51,722 nt of DNA from NCBI GenBank assembly GCA_964508975.1, contig CAZDVQ010000030.1, forward strand, positions 1 through 51,722, written 5' to 3'. The translations under genes were made by a program, and so were the position numbers. This document shows, piece by piece, positions 7,146-15,878 of the stretch. This DNA comes from CAZDVQ01 sp964508975 (GTDB lineage Bacteria > Bacteroidota > Bacteroidia > Chitinophagales > Saprospiraceae). Under the pieces are notes generated by a model, which saw only the letters and a program-made list of their open reading frames with translations, had not been told where the DNA came from and searched no databases. Numbering within the stretch: position 1 is the first letter of the stretch; each line of letters starts with the position of its first letter.

Positions 7146-7910
7146 TCATAGCGTATATACGTTATAATCGGGTATATGGACAAAGTTGACAGGCTTGAAA
7201 AGGCTTAAATCGCTGAAGTCAGGATAAGTTACCTTAGCGAGTGTATTGACCAAGCCTTTGGCTTTTTTCTGCTCATCGTGGGTATTAACGACCGCTTTAG
7301 GGCTAAGTTGTTTGAATAATTGTTGCACATTGCTGAAGCCTGGGTTGACCATGCCACCCATGATGGCCGGCAATTTGAAAGCCGTGAAAGAGGTGATAAG
7401 CAACTTAAACTCAAACTGGCTACAAAAGGCGAGTTGTTCTTGGTCGAGGTCAAAACCATGTGGTGCATAGAAGATTGCCTCGCCGTTGGGTGCAGAGATA
7501 ATGAATGCGTAATAGATGGGGTCAATCCAACGGTCGGGGCGCAAACAATAAAGCTGTAGTTGCCCCATGGCCACGGGTTTATAATCGGGACTTACCAACT
7601 GAACTGTTTTTTCGGGTAGTTCCTTCGCTAGGCGTTTAAACGCCTTAGGTGAAGCGAAAGTAGCTTGGTGTTGCGGTAAAAGTTGTATGGTTTCAGCATG
7701 GCAGTGATCGCTATAGGATTGCGTAAGCAAAAGATAATCATGTGCCGGTACAGCTTTGGGCGCAACAGGCTCGAGTATGTGCCATTGCTCGTTAAGCCAT
7801 TTGAAGCTATCTATTTCAGAGCCTACAAGCCAAGGGTCGATGACAAAGGCCGTTTTATGCCAAGAGATAAACCAAGAGGTGTCTAGGTTGAGGCGTTGAA
7901 TCGTTATCAT
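7146..7910 (-). CDS. Metallo-beta-lactamase-fold protein with altered metal motif
   Basis: 254 residues with the MBL-fold layout ('FVIDPWLVG' near 22-30, motif region 63-71, 'FYAPHGF' near 147-153, 'VVNTHDE' near 207-213). The first metal motif, usually HxHxDH, reads Q64-S-Y66-S-D68-H69-C-H71: both leading histidines are replaced while Asp-His remains. I recall plant and cyanobacterial relatives with a similar 'TQxxxDHxH' pattern, so this may be a family feature rather than decay. The protein is cytoplasmic, with no signal peptide. Its promoter box lies in the loop of the upstream nqr terminator, giving a 5' leader of about 28 nt. The substrate is unknown. Confidence 0.75.
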   Translation of the reverse strand: MITIQRLNLDTSWFISWHKTAFVIDPWLVGSEIDSFKWLNEQWHILEPVAPKAVPAHDYLLLTQSYSDHCHAETIQLLPQHQATFASPKAFKRLAKELPEKTVQLVSPDYKPVAMGQLQLYCLRPDRWIDPIYYAFIISAPNGEAIFYAPHGFDLDQEQLAFCSQFEFKLLITSFTAFKLPAIMGGMVNPGFSNVQQLFKQLSPKAVVNTHDEQKKAKGLVNTLAKVTYPDFSDLSLFKPVNFVHIPDYNVYTL

Positions 7911-7933
7911 GATGGGTTAGTATTTTGACAAAA

Positions 7934-7965
7934 AAAAGCGATACCAAAGATATGGTATCGCTTTT
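7934..7965 (-). terminator. Intrinsic terminator of the nqr operon
   Basis: A 12-bp perfect stem (7934-7945 with 7954-7965) with an 8-nt loop is followed on the minus strand by eight U. It lies 24 bp after the nqrF stop. A T-run on the plus side is also present, but no plus-strand gene ends here. Confidence 0.88.
7945..7952 (-). promoter_or_regulatory. -7 box for the MBL-fold gene, inside the terminator loop
   Basis: TATCTTTG (minus strand) matches TAnnTTTG and covers the loop of the nqr terminator plus one stem base. It lies 35 bp before the ATG at 7910. Folding of the nqr transcript end and initiation of the next gene therefore share the same DNA. Confidence 0.55.
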
Positions 7966-7989
7966 ATAAAGGCGGTGTTTAATTTGAAA

Positions 7990-9318
7990 TTAACCACCGA
8001 AGTCGTCGAAGGAAATGTTTTCTTCTGGAACACCGAAATCGTGAAGCATTTTGATTACAGCGCTGTTCATCATTGGAGGTCCGCAGAAGTAGTACTCGAT
8101 TTCTTCTGGCTCCTTGTGGGTGCTCAGGTAGTTATCGATAAGTACTTGGTGGATGAAACCAACGAAGCCATCACCTTGTTTATCGTGGATGTCTTTTTTC
8201 ACTACCCAGTTATCTTCAGGAAGTGGTTCAGACAAGGCGATGTTGTATTGGAAGTTATCGAATTCTTGCTCAATTTTGCGGAAATGGTCAGTGTAGAACA
8301 ATTCGCGTTTAGAGCGACCACCGTACCAGAATGACACCTTGCGATCTTTGGTCTTAAGGGTGTGGAAAAGGTGGAAGAGGTGTGAGCGGAGGGGAGCCAT
8401 ACCAGCACCACCACCGATGTACACCATTTCTTTCTTGGTTGGCTTGATGAAGAACTCACCGTAAGGGCCAGAAACCACCACTTTGTCGCCAGGTTTGCTG
8501 TTGAACACGTATGAAGAACATACACCTGGGTTAACTTTCATCCAACCGTTAGAGGCACGATCCCAAGGTGGCGTAGCAATACGGATGTTCAACATCACGA
8601 TATTACCTTCAGCAGGGTGATTGGCCATAGAGTAAGCGCGGAATTGCGGCTCATCGTTCACCATTTTCAAGTCCCAAAGTTTGAACTTATCCCACTCGGC
8701 GCGGAATTTGTCGTCACCAGCTGGGTCACCAGGCAAAGGACGGATATCGATATTTTTAAAATCAACGGTGATTTTAGGTACGTCGATTTGGATATAACCA
8801 CCCGATTCGAACTCGAGGTGTTCACCTTCTGGAAGGCGTACCACGAATTCTTTGATGAAAGAGGCTACGTTGTAGTTAGAAACCACTTCGCATTCCCATT
8901 TCTTGATACCAAAAATTTCTTCTGGTACATGGATTTCCATATCCTGACGAACTTTCACTTGGCAAGCCAAGCGCCAGTGTTCTGCTGCTTGTTTGCGAGT
9001 CAAGTGGTTCATTTCGGTTGGCAACACATCGCCACCGCCCGACATAACCTGGCACTTACACATAGCGCAAGTACCACCCCCACCACAAGCAGAAGGTAAG
9101 AATACGTTTTGATCGGATAAAGCCGAGAGTAAAGAGGTACCAGGCTGAACCATCAAAGGTTTATCGGTATCTCCATTCACGAATACTTTAACCTCGCCTT
9201 GAGGTACTAGACGTTTGCGGGCAAACATCAAACCGAAGGCTAGAAGCAGAATGACCCCCATGAACGCAATCACGGAGAATACAATCGGCATGACATCGAA
9301 TAAAAGCAGCATATGCAT
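7990..9318 (-). CDS. nqrF: Na+-translocating NADH:quinone reductase subunit F
   Basis: 442 residues, the electron-input subunit of Na+-NQR. An N-terminal membrane helix (about 10-33) is followed by a [2Fe-2S] ferredoxin domain with Cys78, Cys84, Cys87 and Cys119 ('PSACGGGGTCAMCKC'), then the ferredoxin-NADP reductase-like domain with the FAD motif 'RAYSMANHP' near 245, 'GPYGEFF', the nucleotide-binding 'VYIGGGAGMAPLRSH', and the C-terminal 'YYFCGPPMMNSAV'. It oxidises NADH at the cytoplasmic face and passes electrons through FAD and the cluster to the membrane subunits. Last gene of the operon, 17 bp after nqrE. Two ATG codons near the start (M1 and M3) are equally possible. Confidence 0.97.
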   Translation of the reverse strand: MHMLLLFDVMPIVFSVIAFMGVILLLAFGLMFARKRLVPQGEVKVFVNGDTDKPLMVQPGTSLLSALSDQNVFLPSACGGGGTCAMCKCQVMSGGGDVLPTEMNHLTRKQAAEHWRLACQVKVRQDMEIHVPEEIFGIKKWECEVVSNYNVASFIKEFVVRLPEGEHLEFESGGYIQIDVPKITVDFKNIDIRPLPGDPAGDDKFRAEWDKFKLWDLKMVNDEPQFRAYSMANHPAEGNIVMLNIRIATPPWDRASNGWMKVNPGVCSSYVFNSKPGDKVVVSGPYGEFFIKPTKKEMVYIGGGAGMAPLRSHLFHLFHTLKTKDRKVSFWYGGRSKRELFYTDHFRKIEQEFDNFQYNIALSEPLPEDNWVVKKDIHDKQGDGFVGFIHQVLIDNYLSTHKEPEEIEYYFCGPPMMNSAVIKMLHDFGVPEENISFDDFGG

Positions 9319-9335
9319 GAGCTATTGTCAGTTAA

Positions 9336-9947
9336 TTATTTTAAATTCATGTACTCTGCTGGGTTAATCCCAGACAAACTCATAAAGGCCATACCCATCA
9401 AGCCTGTTAAGATAAAGGCGATACCTAAGCCACGTAATGGCGCTGGTATATGGGAGTAGCGTAATTTCTCGCGAATGGCAGCCATCGCAACGATAGCTAA
9501 AAACCAGCCAAAACCAGAACCAATACCGAACGAGAATGACTGTGAAAAGTTGTACTCACGTGACACCATGAACAAAGAGCCACCGAGGATAGCACAGTTT
9601 ACAGTAATCAGCGGGAGGAAAATACCCAAAGAGTTGTACAAAGAAGGTGAGTATTTTTCAACGATCATCTCAACCAGCTGTACCATTGCTGCAATGATAG
9701 CAATGAAAAGAATGAAACGCAGGAAAGTCAAATCTGTTTGGAACAGACCGTGTTCTCCTAGTAATTTCTCGCTGATTAACCAGTTAATAGGCATGGTGAT
9801 ACCCAATACGAAGATTACAGCTAGACCTAGACCAATGGCCGTTTTGACAGATTTAGATACCGCCAAGAACGAACACATGCCTAAGAAATACGCCAACACC
9901 ATGTTTTCGATGAAGGCCGATTTGATAAATATATTTATCAGTTCCAT
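9336..9947 (-). CDS. nqrE: Na+-translocating NADH:quinone reductase subunit E
   Basis: 203 residues with six predicted membrane helices. 'SAFIENMVLAYFLGMCSFLAVS' near residues 10-31 and 'TVNCAILGGSLFM' carry the conserved Cys residues that, together with NqrD, hold the intramembrane iron centre in the solved complex. NqrE and NqrD are inverted-topology paralogues of RnfA/RnfE. Length and order match the family. The gene lies 20 bp downstream of nqrD. Confidence 0.96.
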   Translation of the reverse strand: MELINIFIKSAFIENMVLAYFLGMCSFLAVSKSVKTAIGLGLAVIFVLGITMPINWLISEKLLGEHGLFQTDLTFLRFILFIAIIAAMVQLVEMIVEKYSPSLYNSLGIFLPLITVNCAILGGSLFMVSREYNFSQSFSFGIGSGFGWFLAIVAMAAIREKLRYSHIPAPLRGLGIAFILTGLMGMAFMSLSGINPAEYMNLK

Positions 9948-9967
9948 GAGGATAGTTTTTGCAAAAA

Positions 9968-10615
9968 TTAAGAAACGTCAACCAACTTCTTGTCCCAAGA
10001 ACGTTGTATCCAGATGATGATACCGATTACAAACAAGGCAGAAGCCGGTAAAACCATCAAGTTATTGTTCAAGAAACCTGCACTATAAACGCCTTCAGGT
10101 ATAATTTGGAAACCAGCGATAGCTCCTTTACCGAAGAACTCGCGGAGTACTGCAACGATGAGCAGAATCGCACCATAACCCAAACCGTTTCCAAGTCCAT
10201 CTAGGAATGACTGCCAAGGCTTATTGGCCATGGCATATGCTTCCAAGCGACCCATCACGATACAGTTGGTAATAATCAGACCGATAAATACCGAAAGTGA
10301 TTTCCAAACTTCAAATGCAAATGCTTTCAAAATCAATTCTACTACCGTTACTAAAGTTGCAATTACCACAAGCTGTACAATCATACGCACTTGTTTTGGT
10401 ATGCTATTACGCAACATTGAGATAGCAAGGTTAGAGAATGCAGTAACTAGGGTTACGGCTATGGCCATAACCAGGGAGGGTATAACTTGGGTGGTAACTG
10501 CGAGAGCAGAACAAATACCCAAAATTTGCACCGTTACAGGGTTATTACTGCTAAGGGGGTCAGAAAGCAACGCTTTCTCCTGCTTACCAAATAAACTTTT
10601 ATTTTCCGTTGTCAT
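9968..10615 (-). CDS. nqrD: Na+-translocating NADH:quinone reductase subunit D
   Basis: 215 residues with six membrane helices. 'NPVTVQILGICSALAVTTQV' near 25-44 and 'LIITNCIVMGRLEAYAM' contain the Cys pair that, with NqrE, coordinates the intramembrane iron. The C-terminal 'LPASALFVIGIIIWIQRSWD' is typical. It starts 21 bp after nqrC ends. Confidence 0.96.
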   Translation of the reverse strand: MTTENKSLFGKQEKALLSDPLSSNNPVTVQILGICSALAVTTQVIPSLVMAIAVTLVTAFSNLAISMLRNSIPKQVRMIVQLVVIATLVTVVELILKAFAFEVWKSLSVFIGLIITNCIVMGRLEAYAMANKPWQSFLDGLGNGLGYGAILLIVAVLREFFGKGAIAGFQIIPEGVYSAGFLNNNLMVLPASALFVIGIIIWIQRSWDKKLVDVS

Positions 10616-10636
10616 TGTAATGCGTTTTAGCGCTGA

Positions 10637-11359
10637 TTAACCTTTTTTCAATGATTCTAAGTAGGGCAAGTAAGTTTTGATACCGCGGTTCAACATTTCG
10701 GTTACACCATCACAGGTAATTGTAGCACCTGAAATTGCGTCAACGGCATGCTTATCTTCTGGAGCAGCACCACCTTTTTTAACCAAGACGGATACGTACT
10801 CAGCTCCATTGTAAATTTGCTCACCAACAAACTGTTCTTTGAACTTTTTGCTGTCCTTGATCTCTGCACCAAGACCTGGCGTTTCACCTTTGTGGTCAAA
10901 AGATACACCAGCAATGGTATTCAAGTCACCGTCCAATGCAATGTATCCCCAGATTTTATCCCAGAGCCCATTACCACGAACGGCTAAGATGTAATATTGT
11001 TTACCATCCTTTTTCATGATGTAAAGGGGGAAGTTACGGTCGGCTGCGTCTTTCTTGTCTTCGATAGCCAAGTCGATTTTCTCGGCTTCGCCAGCACCTT
11101 CTTTAACTTTTTCACCTTTTGCGTTCAAAACAACCTGTGTCATGTCATTCGCAAAAATAGCTTTAACTTGATCAGGAGATAGGGTTTTAGCCTCTTTACC
11201 CAACACGGCACTAAGGATATCTTTTTTCGTAAACAAAGACTCTTGTTCGTCTTGGATAGGCTTGAGAACGAAATATAAACCAGCTAACAGCAGTGAACAG
11301 ACCAAGGTAAGTACTGCCACGAACATGTAAACGCTGAAAGAACTATTTTGCTGTGCCAC
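10637..11359 (-). CDS. nqrC: Na+-translocating NADH:quinone reductase subunit C
   Basis: 240 residues: one N-terminal membrane helix (about 10-31) and a periplasmic FMN-binding domain. 'DAISGATITCDGV' near 207-219 carries the SGAT(x)T motif whose threonine receives covalent FMN. 'KGETPGLGAEI' is another family block. The start is GTG, overlapping the nqrB stop by 17 bp, which suggests translational coupling; the next in-frame ATG (11326) would cut into the helix. The flavin transferase ApbE needed for maturation is not encoded in this window. Confidence 0.95.
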   Translation of the reverse strand: MAQQNSSFSVYMFVAVLTLVCSLLLAGLYFVLKPIQDEQESLFTKKDILSAVLGKEAKTLSPDQVKAIFANDMTQVVLNAKGEKVKEGAGEAEKIDLAIEDKKDAADRNFPLYIMKKDGKQYYILAVRGNGLWDKIWGYIALDGDLNTIAGVSFDHKGETPGLGAEIKDSKKFKEQFVGEQIYNGAEYVSVLVKKGGAAPEDKHAVDAISGATITCDGVTEMLNRGIKTYLPYLESLKKG

Positions 11360-12608
11360 GGTTGATGCGTTTTGTGATGTTAGATTGAATTACGAAGTAG
11401 TCAATAAGTGGTGCAAACACGTTCATGAACAAGATAGCCAACATCCATCCTTCTGGATATGCAGGGTTCATCACGCGAATAACCAATCCGATAATACCGA
11501 TTAAGATACCATATATCCATTTGCCTCTGTTGGTAGACGCGGCGGTTACAGGGTCTGTAGCCATAAATGCCATTGCGAATAAGAAGCTACCCAAGAAAGG
11601 CTGGTAGTACCAAGGAACATTCATGAATGCACTATAGCCCCATGCGTTGAAGATTAAGCCCGTCAAAACACAGCCTACAACCATACCCAGCATTACTCGC
11701 CAGCTGGCGATTCCGATATAAGCTAAGAAAATTGCACCAAGAATGATAAACGGTTTAAACATCTCACCAATAGAACCTGGAATGTTACCCCACAAGATAT
11801 CAGAGAAAGAATAAACAGAAGTTACTTTCTCCCAGCCACCTTCATAAGCTAACTGTAATGGCGTTGCTCCAGAGAAACCATCCACTACACTTAAGCCTTC
11901 GGCCGGGAAGCCGGGTAACCCGACCAGCCCGAACAGCCAATCGCCCATGCCAACGCCCCAGCCATAGTCAGATGCAAATTTACCCGCACCAAGGCTATCG
12001 ATGCCTGTAATCCATACATCACCTGAACCAGCAATAGTGGTCGGGTAAGCAAAGAAGATAAATGCTCGAGATAGTAAGGCGATGTTCAACACGTTCATAC
12101 CAGTACCACCAAAGGCTTCTTTACCAATGATGACAGCGAAAACGATTGAAAAAGCCAAAACCCAAAGTGGAACATCTGGTGGTACAATCAACGGAATCAA
12201 AGCACCTGTAACCAAGTAACCTTCCTCAATTGGATGACCTTTCTTGGTGGCAAAGTAAAATTCAATACCCAAGCCCACAACGTTTGAAATGACAAACAAA
12301 GGCAAAAGCTTGATAATACCAAACCAAAGTTTCAGGTGTAACATACTCAATGGGCTCTCATACATGCCCAATGCATTGAAGTGCTGTTGACCGATGTTCC
12401 ATGAACCCAAAAGGTACAAAGCTTGCAATGCTAATACAACGTGAACCATCGTACGCTTCAAGTCCATACCATCACGGATATGAACACCGCCCTTGGTTAC
12501 AGTAGCAGGAGCGTAAAGGAATGTGAAGAAACCATCATACAGGGTATGCATGAAGGGACTTTTCTTCTTGTCTGGTTCTAATTTTTTGACAAAATCGAGA
12601 AGTGCCAT
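11343..12608 (-). CDS. nqrB: Na+-translocating NADH:quinone reductase subunit B
   Basis: 421 residues with about ten membrane helices, the main sodium-translocating subunit. 'VVDGFSGATPLQLAYEGG' near 240-257 holds the threonine for covalent FMN, and 'GSFLFAMAFMATDPVTAASTNRGKW' (two short halves of a conserved block near 335-359) is typical of NqrB/RnfD. It overlaps nqrC by 17 bp and follows nqrA by 68 bp. Confidence 0.96.
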   Translation of the reverse strand: MALLDFVKKLEPDKKKSPFMHTLYDGFFTFLYAPATVTKGGVHIRDGMDLKRTMVHVVLALQALYLLGSWNIGQQHFNALGMYESPLSMLHLKLWFGIIKLLPLFVISNVVGLGIEFYFATKKGHPIEEGYLVTGALIPLIVPPDVPLWVLAFSIVFAVIIGKEAFGGTGMNVLNIALLSRAFIFFAYPTTIAGSGDVWITGIDSLGAGKFASDYGWGVGMGDWLFGLVGLPGFPAEGLSVVDGFSGATPLQLAYEGGWEKVTSVYSFSDILWGNIPGSIGEMFKPFIILGAIFLAYIGIASWRVMLGMVVGCVLTGLIFNAWGYSAFMNVPWYYQPFLGSFLFAMAFMATDPVTAASTNRGKWIYGILIGIIGLVIRVMNPAYPEGWMLAILFMNVFAPLIDYFVIQSNITKRINRGTAK

Positions 12609-12676
12609 ATAATTGATTAAGATAGCTTGTTTGCTGATTATAATTTCAAGTAAAGGTGATTACCAGAATCTAAGGA

Positions 12677-14305
12677 CTAACCTTGTTCCTGCATCATGTC
12701 GAGACCTTTGCGCAAGATTGCCTGTACCGGTTGTTTAGAGGTACAAACAAATTCACACAGTGCAACGTCTTCTTCGTCTAGCTCTAGGATACCCAAGCCT
12801 TCCATCGACTCTAAGTCGTTGGCCAAAATAGCTTTCATCAAGTGCTGTGGGTAAATATCCATTGGTAATACTGATTCATACTGACCGGTCACAACAAAGG
12901 CGCGTTCTTCACCGTGGGTATTCGTATCGGCCTTGTATTTGAAATCTGGGAAAAATGCTCCAGGGAAGGTTTTCGAAATACTTGGGCGAGGCTTTAATGG
13001 AAGTAACCAGCCAAAGAACTCATTGTAATTACCTTCTTCTATTACGGATACTTGGTCGTCGTAAAAACCAACGTAATTATCTTGGCTCACTTGTTTGCCT
13101 GTAAGCACATCACCAGAAATAATACGGTTATTTTCTCCTGAGGCATTGTTGGCCAACAAATCAGCCACACTTGCTCCGATATAAGATTTTACATAGGTAG
13201 GGTTGGCTAACTCTACACCAGCCAAAGCAATTGCACGCTCGGCCCTGTAACGGCCTTCTATAAATAAGCGACCGATAATAGCAACATCTTGAGCATTGAT
13301 AACCCAAGCAATTTCGCCTTTGGCCAAAGGACTAATATGGTGCAACTGAACACCAACGTTACCTGCTGGGTGTGGACCTTTAAACCAGTGCTTGTGAACT
13401 CCTGAAGCCTCCATGAATACTGGGCTAGGAACCTTGCTTGAGTCAGCGTTTAAGCCAAGGTGAACACCACCACTGCTCAATAAGTTTAACACGTCCAAAC
13501 CTTTTTGGAAGGCTGCTTGATCATCTGCGATAGCAAAATTCAAATCCGGAGCCAATGGGGCGGTATCAAATGTCGAAATAAAAATACCCTTTGGATTATC
13601 TTTAGGATCGGCAATAGTTGAAAACGGACGTTGGCGGATAAACGCCCAAGCGCCTGAATCTATCAGGAACTGTGTCAAGTCCTCACGGCTAACCTGGTCA
13701 AGGCTTGGTGCAGAGAAGGGCTTGTACTGGTTCTCTTTGTCGGCTAAAATGATGATTTCCGTGATGGCACGGCGCTCACCTCTCCTGATCTCAATAATCT
13801 CACCACTTACTGGCGAAGCAACTTGAATCTCCGAGCGGCGTTTGTCAACAAACAGGATATCTCCTGCTTTAACCTTGTCTCCAACTTGGAAACTCATCGA
13901 TGGAATCGGGAAAATACCAGAAAAATCCGTCGGTTTAATCGCATAGGTATTAACCCTTACATTTGAGTCAAAACTCAATGCGGCTTCGCCTTGCAACTTG
14001 ATGTCGTGCCCTTTGCGAAGTACAGTAACCAACGAGCTGTCAACATGTGAACCTGTTGATTCCCCAACGATTTGCTTCCATGAAGGGATAATTGAATAGT
14101 CGCGCTCGTTAGCTCCTACTTGTGAAGCTGTTATTTTGAGCAAACGATCTCCTACAGATGCAATCGTCAAGATGACCAAGGCTAGTAAAACCACGATAAT
14201 CCAAAAGAACACATTCGTTCCACCAGTAGAACTTGCAGGAGCTTCAGCTATAGCATAAACGCTAGTTAGCATGAATAAGACCGAAATAACCGTTTTATTG
14301 GCCAT
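12677..14305 (-). CDS. nqrA: Na+-NQR subunit A with an N-terminal membrane-anchor extension
   Basis: 542 residues, about 90 more than the usual 445-450. The NqrA core begins near residue 92 ('VTVLRKGHDIKLQGEAA', matching the normal N-terminus) and runs to the C-terminal 'EEDVALCEFVCTSKQPVQAIL'. The extra N-terminus has a signal-peptide-like stretch (about 5-22), a Ser/Gly/Thr-rich linker, and a strong membrane helix (about 33-51) followed by basic residues, which would place the core in the cytoplasm where NqrA normally docks. The ATG at 14305 is in frame without interruption and a TATCTTTG box lies 52 bp upstream, supporting the long start. First gene of the operon. Confidence 0.93.
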   Translation of the reverse strand: MANKTVISVLFMLTSVYAIAEAPASSTGGTNVFFWIIVVLLALVILTIASVGDRLLKITASQVGANERDYSIIPSWKQIVGESTGSHVDSSLVTVLRKGHDIKLQGEAALSFDSNVRVNTYAIKPTDFSGIFPIPSMSFQVGDKVKAGDILFVDKRRSEIQVASPVSGEIIEIRRGERRAITEIIILADKENQYKPFSAPSLDQVSREDLTQFLIDSGAWAFIRQRPFSTIADPKDNPKGIFISTFDTAPLAPDLNFAIADDQAAFQKGLDVLNLLSSGGVHLGLNADSSKVPSPVFMEASGVHKHWFKGPHPAGNVGVQLHHISPLAKGEIAWVINAQDVAIIGRLFIEGRYRAERAIALAGVELANPTYVKSYIGASVADLLANNASGENNRIISGDVLTGKQVSQDNYVGFYDDQVSVIEEGNYNEFFGWLLPLKPRPSISKTFPGAFFPDFKYKADTNTHGEERAFVVTGQYESVLPMDIYPQHLMKAILANDLESMEGLGILELDEEDVALCEFVCTSKQPVQAILRKGLDMMQEQG

Positions 14306-14357
14306 TGTAATTTAAATACTTTGGTTGTGGAAATATTTCCATTTGTGATTTAAGGCA

Positions 14358-14365
14358 CAAAGATA
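14358..14365 (-). promoter_or_regulatory. -7 box of the nqr operon
   Basis: TATCTTTG on the minus strand, 52 bp before the nqrA ATG, predicts a leader of about 45 nt. No TTG is at the ideal -33 spacing. Confidence 0.55.
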
Positions 14366-14446
14366 GTATTAGCCCAATAAAAAAAAAGGTTTGCCATTCT
14401 TTTGTCAAATAATAATGTGCAATTTAGATAAATTCTAATCTGCTTT

Positions 14447-15673
14447 TTATATGATATCTCTCAACTTGAATTCAACTTGGTGAACACCATGGCTATTTAG
14501 CACTTTTAACCGAATCCGTTTACCCGTTTTACTTGATAATTTCCGGCTGATTAAACGCAAATCCATCGTTTTGGTTGAACGCCCGTTAATAGCCAACAGG
14601 TAGTCGCCTGGCTTTATTCCTGCTTGTGCTGCTGCTGAGTTTTCTATTACCCCTTGCACCATAAACCGATCTAATTGCTCCCCCACCGCGTACACCCAAA
14701 GCCCGCTTTTGTCAAATTCAAAATCATCATCAATTTGCTTCAAGGGTTTTAGCCAAATTGCACTGTTAGCATAATCATAAATTATATTAAACCGGCTTAA
14801 TATGGCATTACCAACCATCCCTTCTATTGGTTTTTCAAATAAGCTATCCAGTGCTTTCGGTATTAAATAACCTACCACTGGGCTTACTAGGCTTCGACCT
14901 GCAAATTCAAGTACTGGCACTCTCCCCATGTACCCTTGAATAGCTCCACCTAGCCCAATACCAAGTTCGCCTGGGATTAATCGCCCAGCCGCCGCAGTAT
15001 CCTTAGGCTCTACCTGCAACAGCAATGGGGCCCCACAGCCCGTATCCAACAACAAATCCTTTTCTTGGGAGCCACGCTCTCCATGCCCATGAACCCTAAC
15101 CTTCATGTAAGGCTTATCGTCCCGAACGGCTATCGAATGCCTTTCATAACCCCGTTTTATAATCCTTTGATTCGGCTCTGATACGCTAATCGTCGAATTT
15201 TTATAATTTACCGATACCGTAAACTGCCGGAATAAATCAGCACCAAGGATACCATGTATAGGCGTACCCAAGCGCTGTTCCAAGTCAAATACAGATTCGT
15301 CCAAGATCAAGAGTGTTTGCGCCTCCGCCTCAAGCCCCGCTATGCCAAAATGTACATTTCTATCGATAAATGTTTCAAGCATCACCTGCCTGTCGGCTCC
15401 CATGATAGGGAATTTACGATCCATGCTGAGGCCCAATGACGCTGCATAGCTTTTATCAAACAGTATATTGTACCTTGAACCAGTGTCCAAAATAAATTTC
15501 AAGGTAAAAAAATGGTTGACGCGTACATTCAACACGATATAATGCTGAACTTGCTCAAAGTCAAATGTATGCTGTTTGGCATGCTTGGGCAATTTATAAC
15601 CGTAGCCTTGCGCTAAAATACCCGAACTCGCTATCATTATTAGCACACTGTTCAATAGTAGTTTTTTCAGCAT
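14447..15673 (-). CDS. Secreted retropepsin-like aspartyl protease with PDZ domain
   Basis: 408 residues with a signal peptide (1-21). Two aspartyl protease half-domains each carry a D-T-G triad ('FILDTGSRYNILF' near 60-72 and 'LLLDTGCGAPLLL' near 205-217), so one chain can form the complete active site. A C-terminal PDZ domain (about 325-405) contains 'AGIKPGDYLLAINGR'. This architecture (Asp_protease_2 twice plus PDZ) is frequent in Bacteroidota; its substrates are unknown. It lies alone after the nqr promoter region. GC-rich element copy 4 ends about 20 bp before its ATG, so the element is in or next to its promoter or leader. Confidence 0.88.
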   Translation of the reverse strand: MLKKLLLNSVLIMIASSGILAQGYGYKLPKHAKQHTFDFEQVQHYIVLNVRVNHFFTLKFILDTGSRYNILFDKSYAASLGLSMDRKFPIMGADRQVMLETFIDRNVHFGIAGLEAEAQTLLILDESVFDLEQRLGTPIHGILGADLFRQFTVSVNYKNSTISVSEPNQRIIKRGYERHSIAVRDDKPYMKVRVHGHGERGSQEKDLLLDTGCGAPLLLQVEPKDTAAAGRLIPGELGIGLGGAIQGYMGRVPVLEFAGRSLVSPVVGYLIPKALDSLFEKPIEGMVGNAILSRFNIIYDYANSAIWLKPLKQIDDDFEFDKSGLWVYAVGEQLDRFMVQGVIENSAAAQAGIKPGDYLLAINGRSTKTMDLRLISRKLSSKTGKRIRLKVLNSHGVHQVEFKLRDII

Positions 15674-15690
15674 ATCATTGTTTTTTTTCT

Positions 15691-15818
15691 TTTTTGGGCG
15701 TGCCCCCTGCTTGCCTTCGGCTACACGGGGTCGCCACCCTCCGGGCTCCCTAATCGGTCGGTGCGCCAGGGCGCACCAGCCTCGCTACGCTCGGCTGCCC
15801 TTCGGTCGGCTCACGCGG
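15691..15818 (-). repeat. GC-rich modular hairpin element, copy 4
   Basis: Plus strand TTTTTGGGCGTGCCCCCTGC ... GGTCGGCTCACGCG. Contains stems GGTGCGCCAGGGCGCACC and GCCGAGCGTAGCGAGGC. Its CGCCCAAAA end points to the start codon of the aspartyl protease gene about 20 bp away. Confidence 0.78.
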
Positions 15819-15835
15819 TATATTGTACTGGTTAC

Positions 15836-15875
15836 AAAAAGTAAAAGGCCCTCTATGTTTCCATAAAGGGCCTTT
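15836..15875 (-). terminator. Intrinsic terminator of the OmpA/DUF1573 unit
   Basis: A 9-bp stem (AAAGGCCCT at 15844-15852 as seen on the plus strand, AGGGCCTTT at 15867-15875) encloses an inner TATG-GAAA-CATA mini-hairpin (minus strand). U-rich sequence follows on the minus strand. It lies 3 bp after the DUF1573 stop codon. Confidence 0.82.
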
Positions 15876-15878
15876 ACA

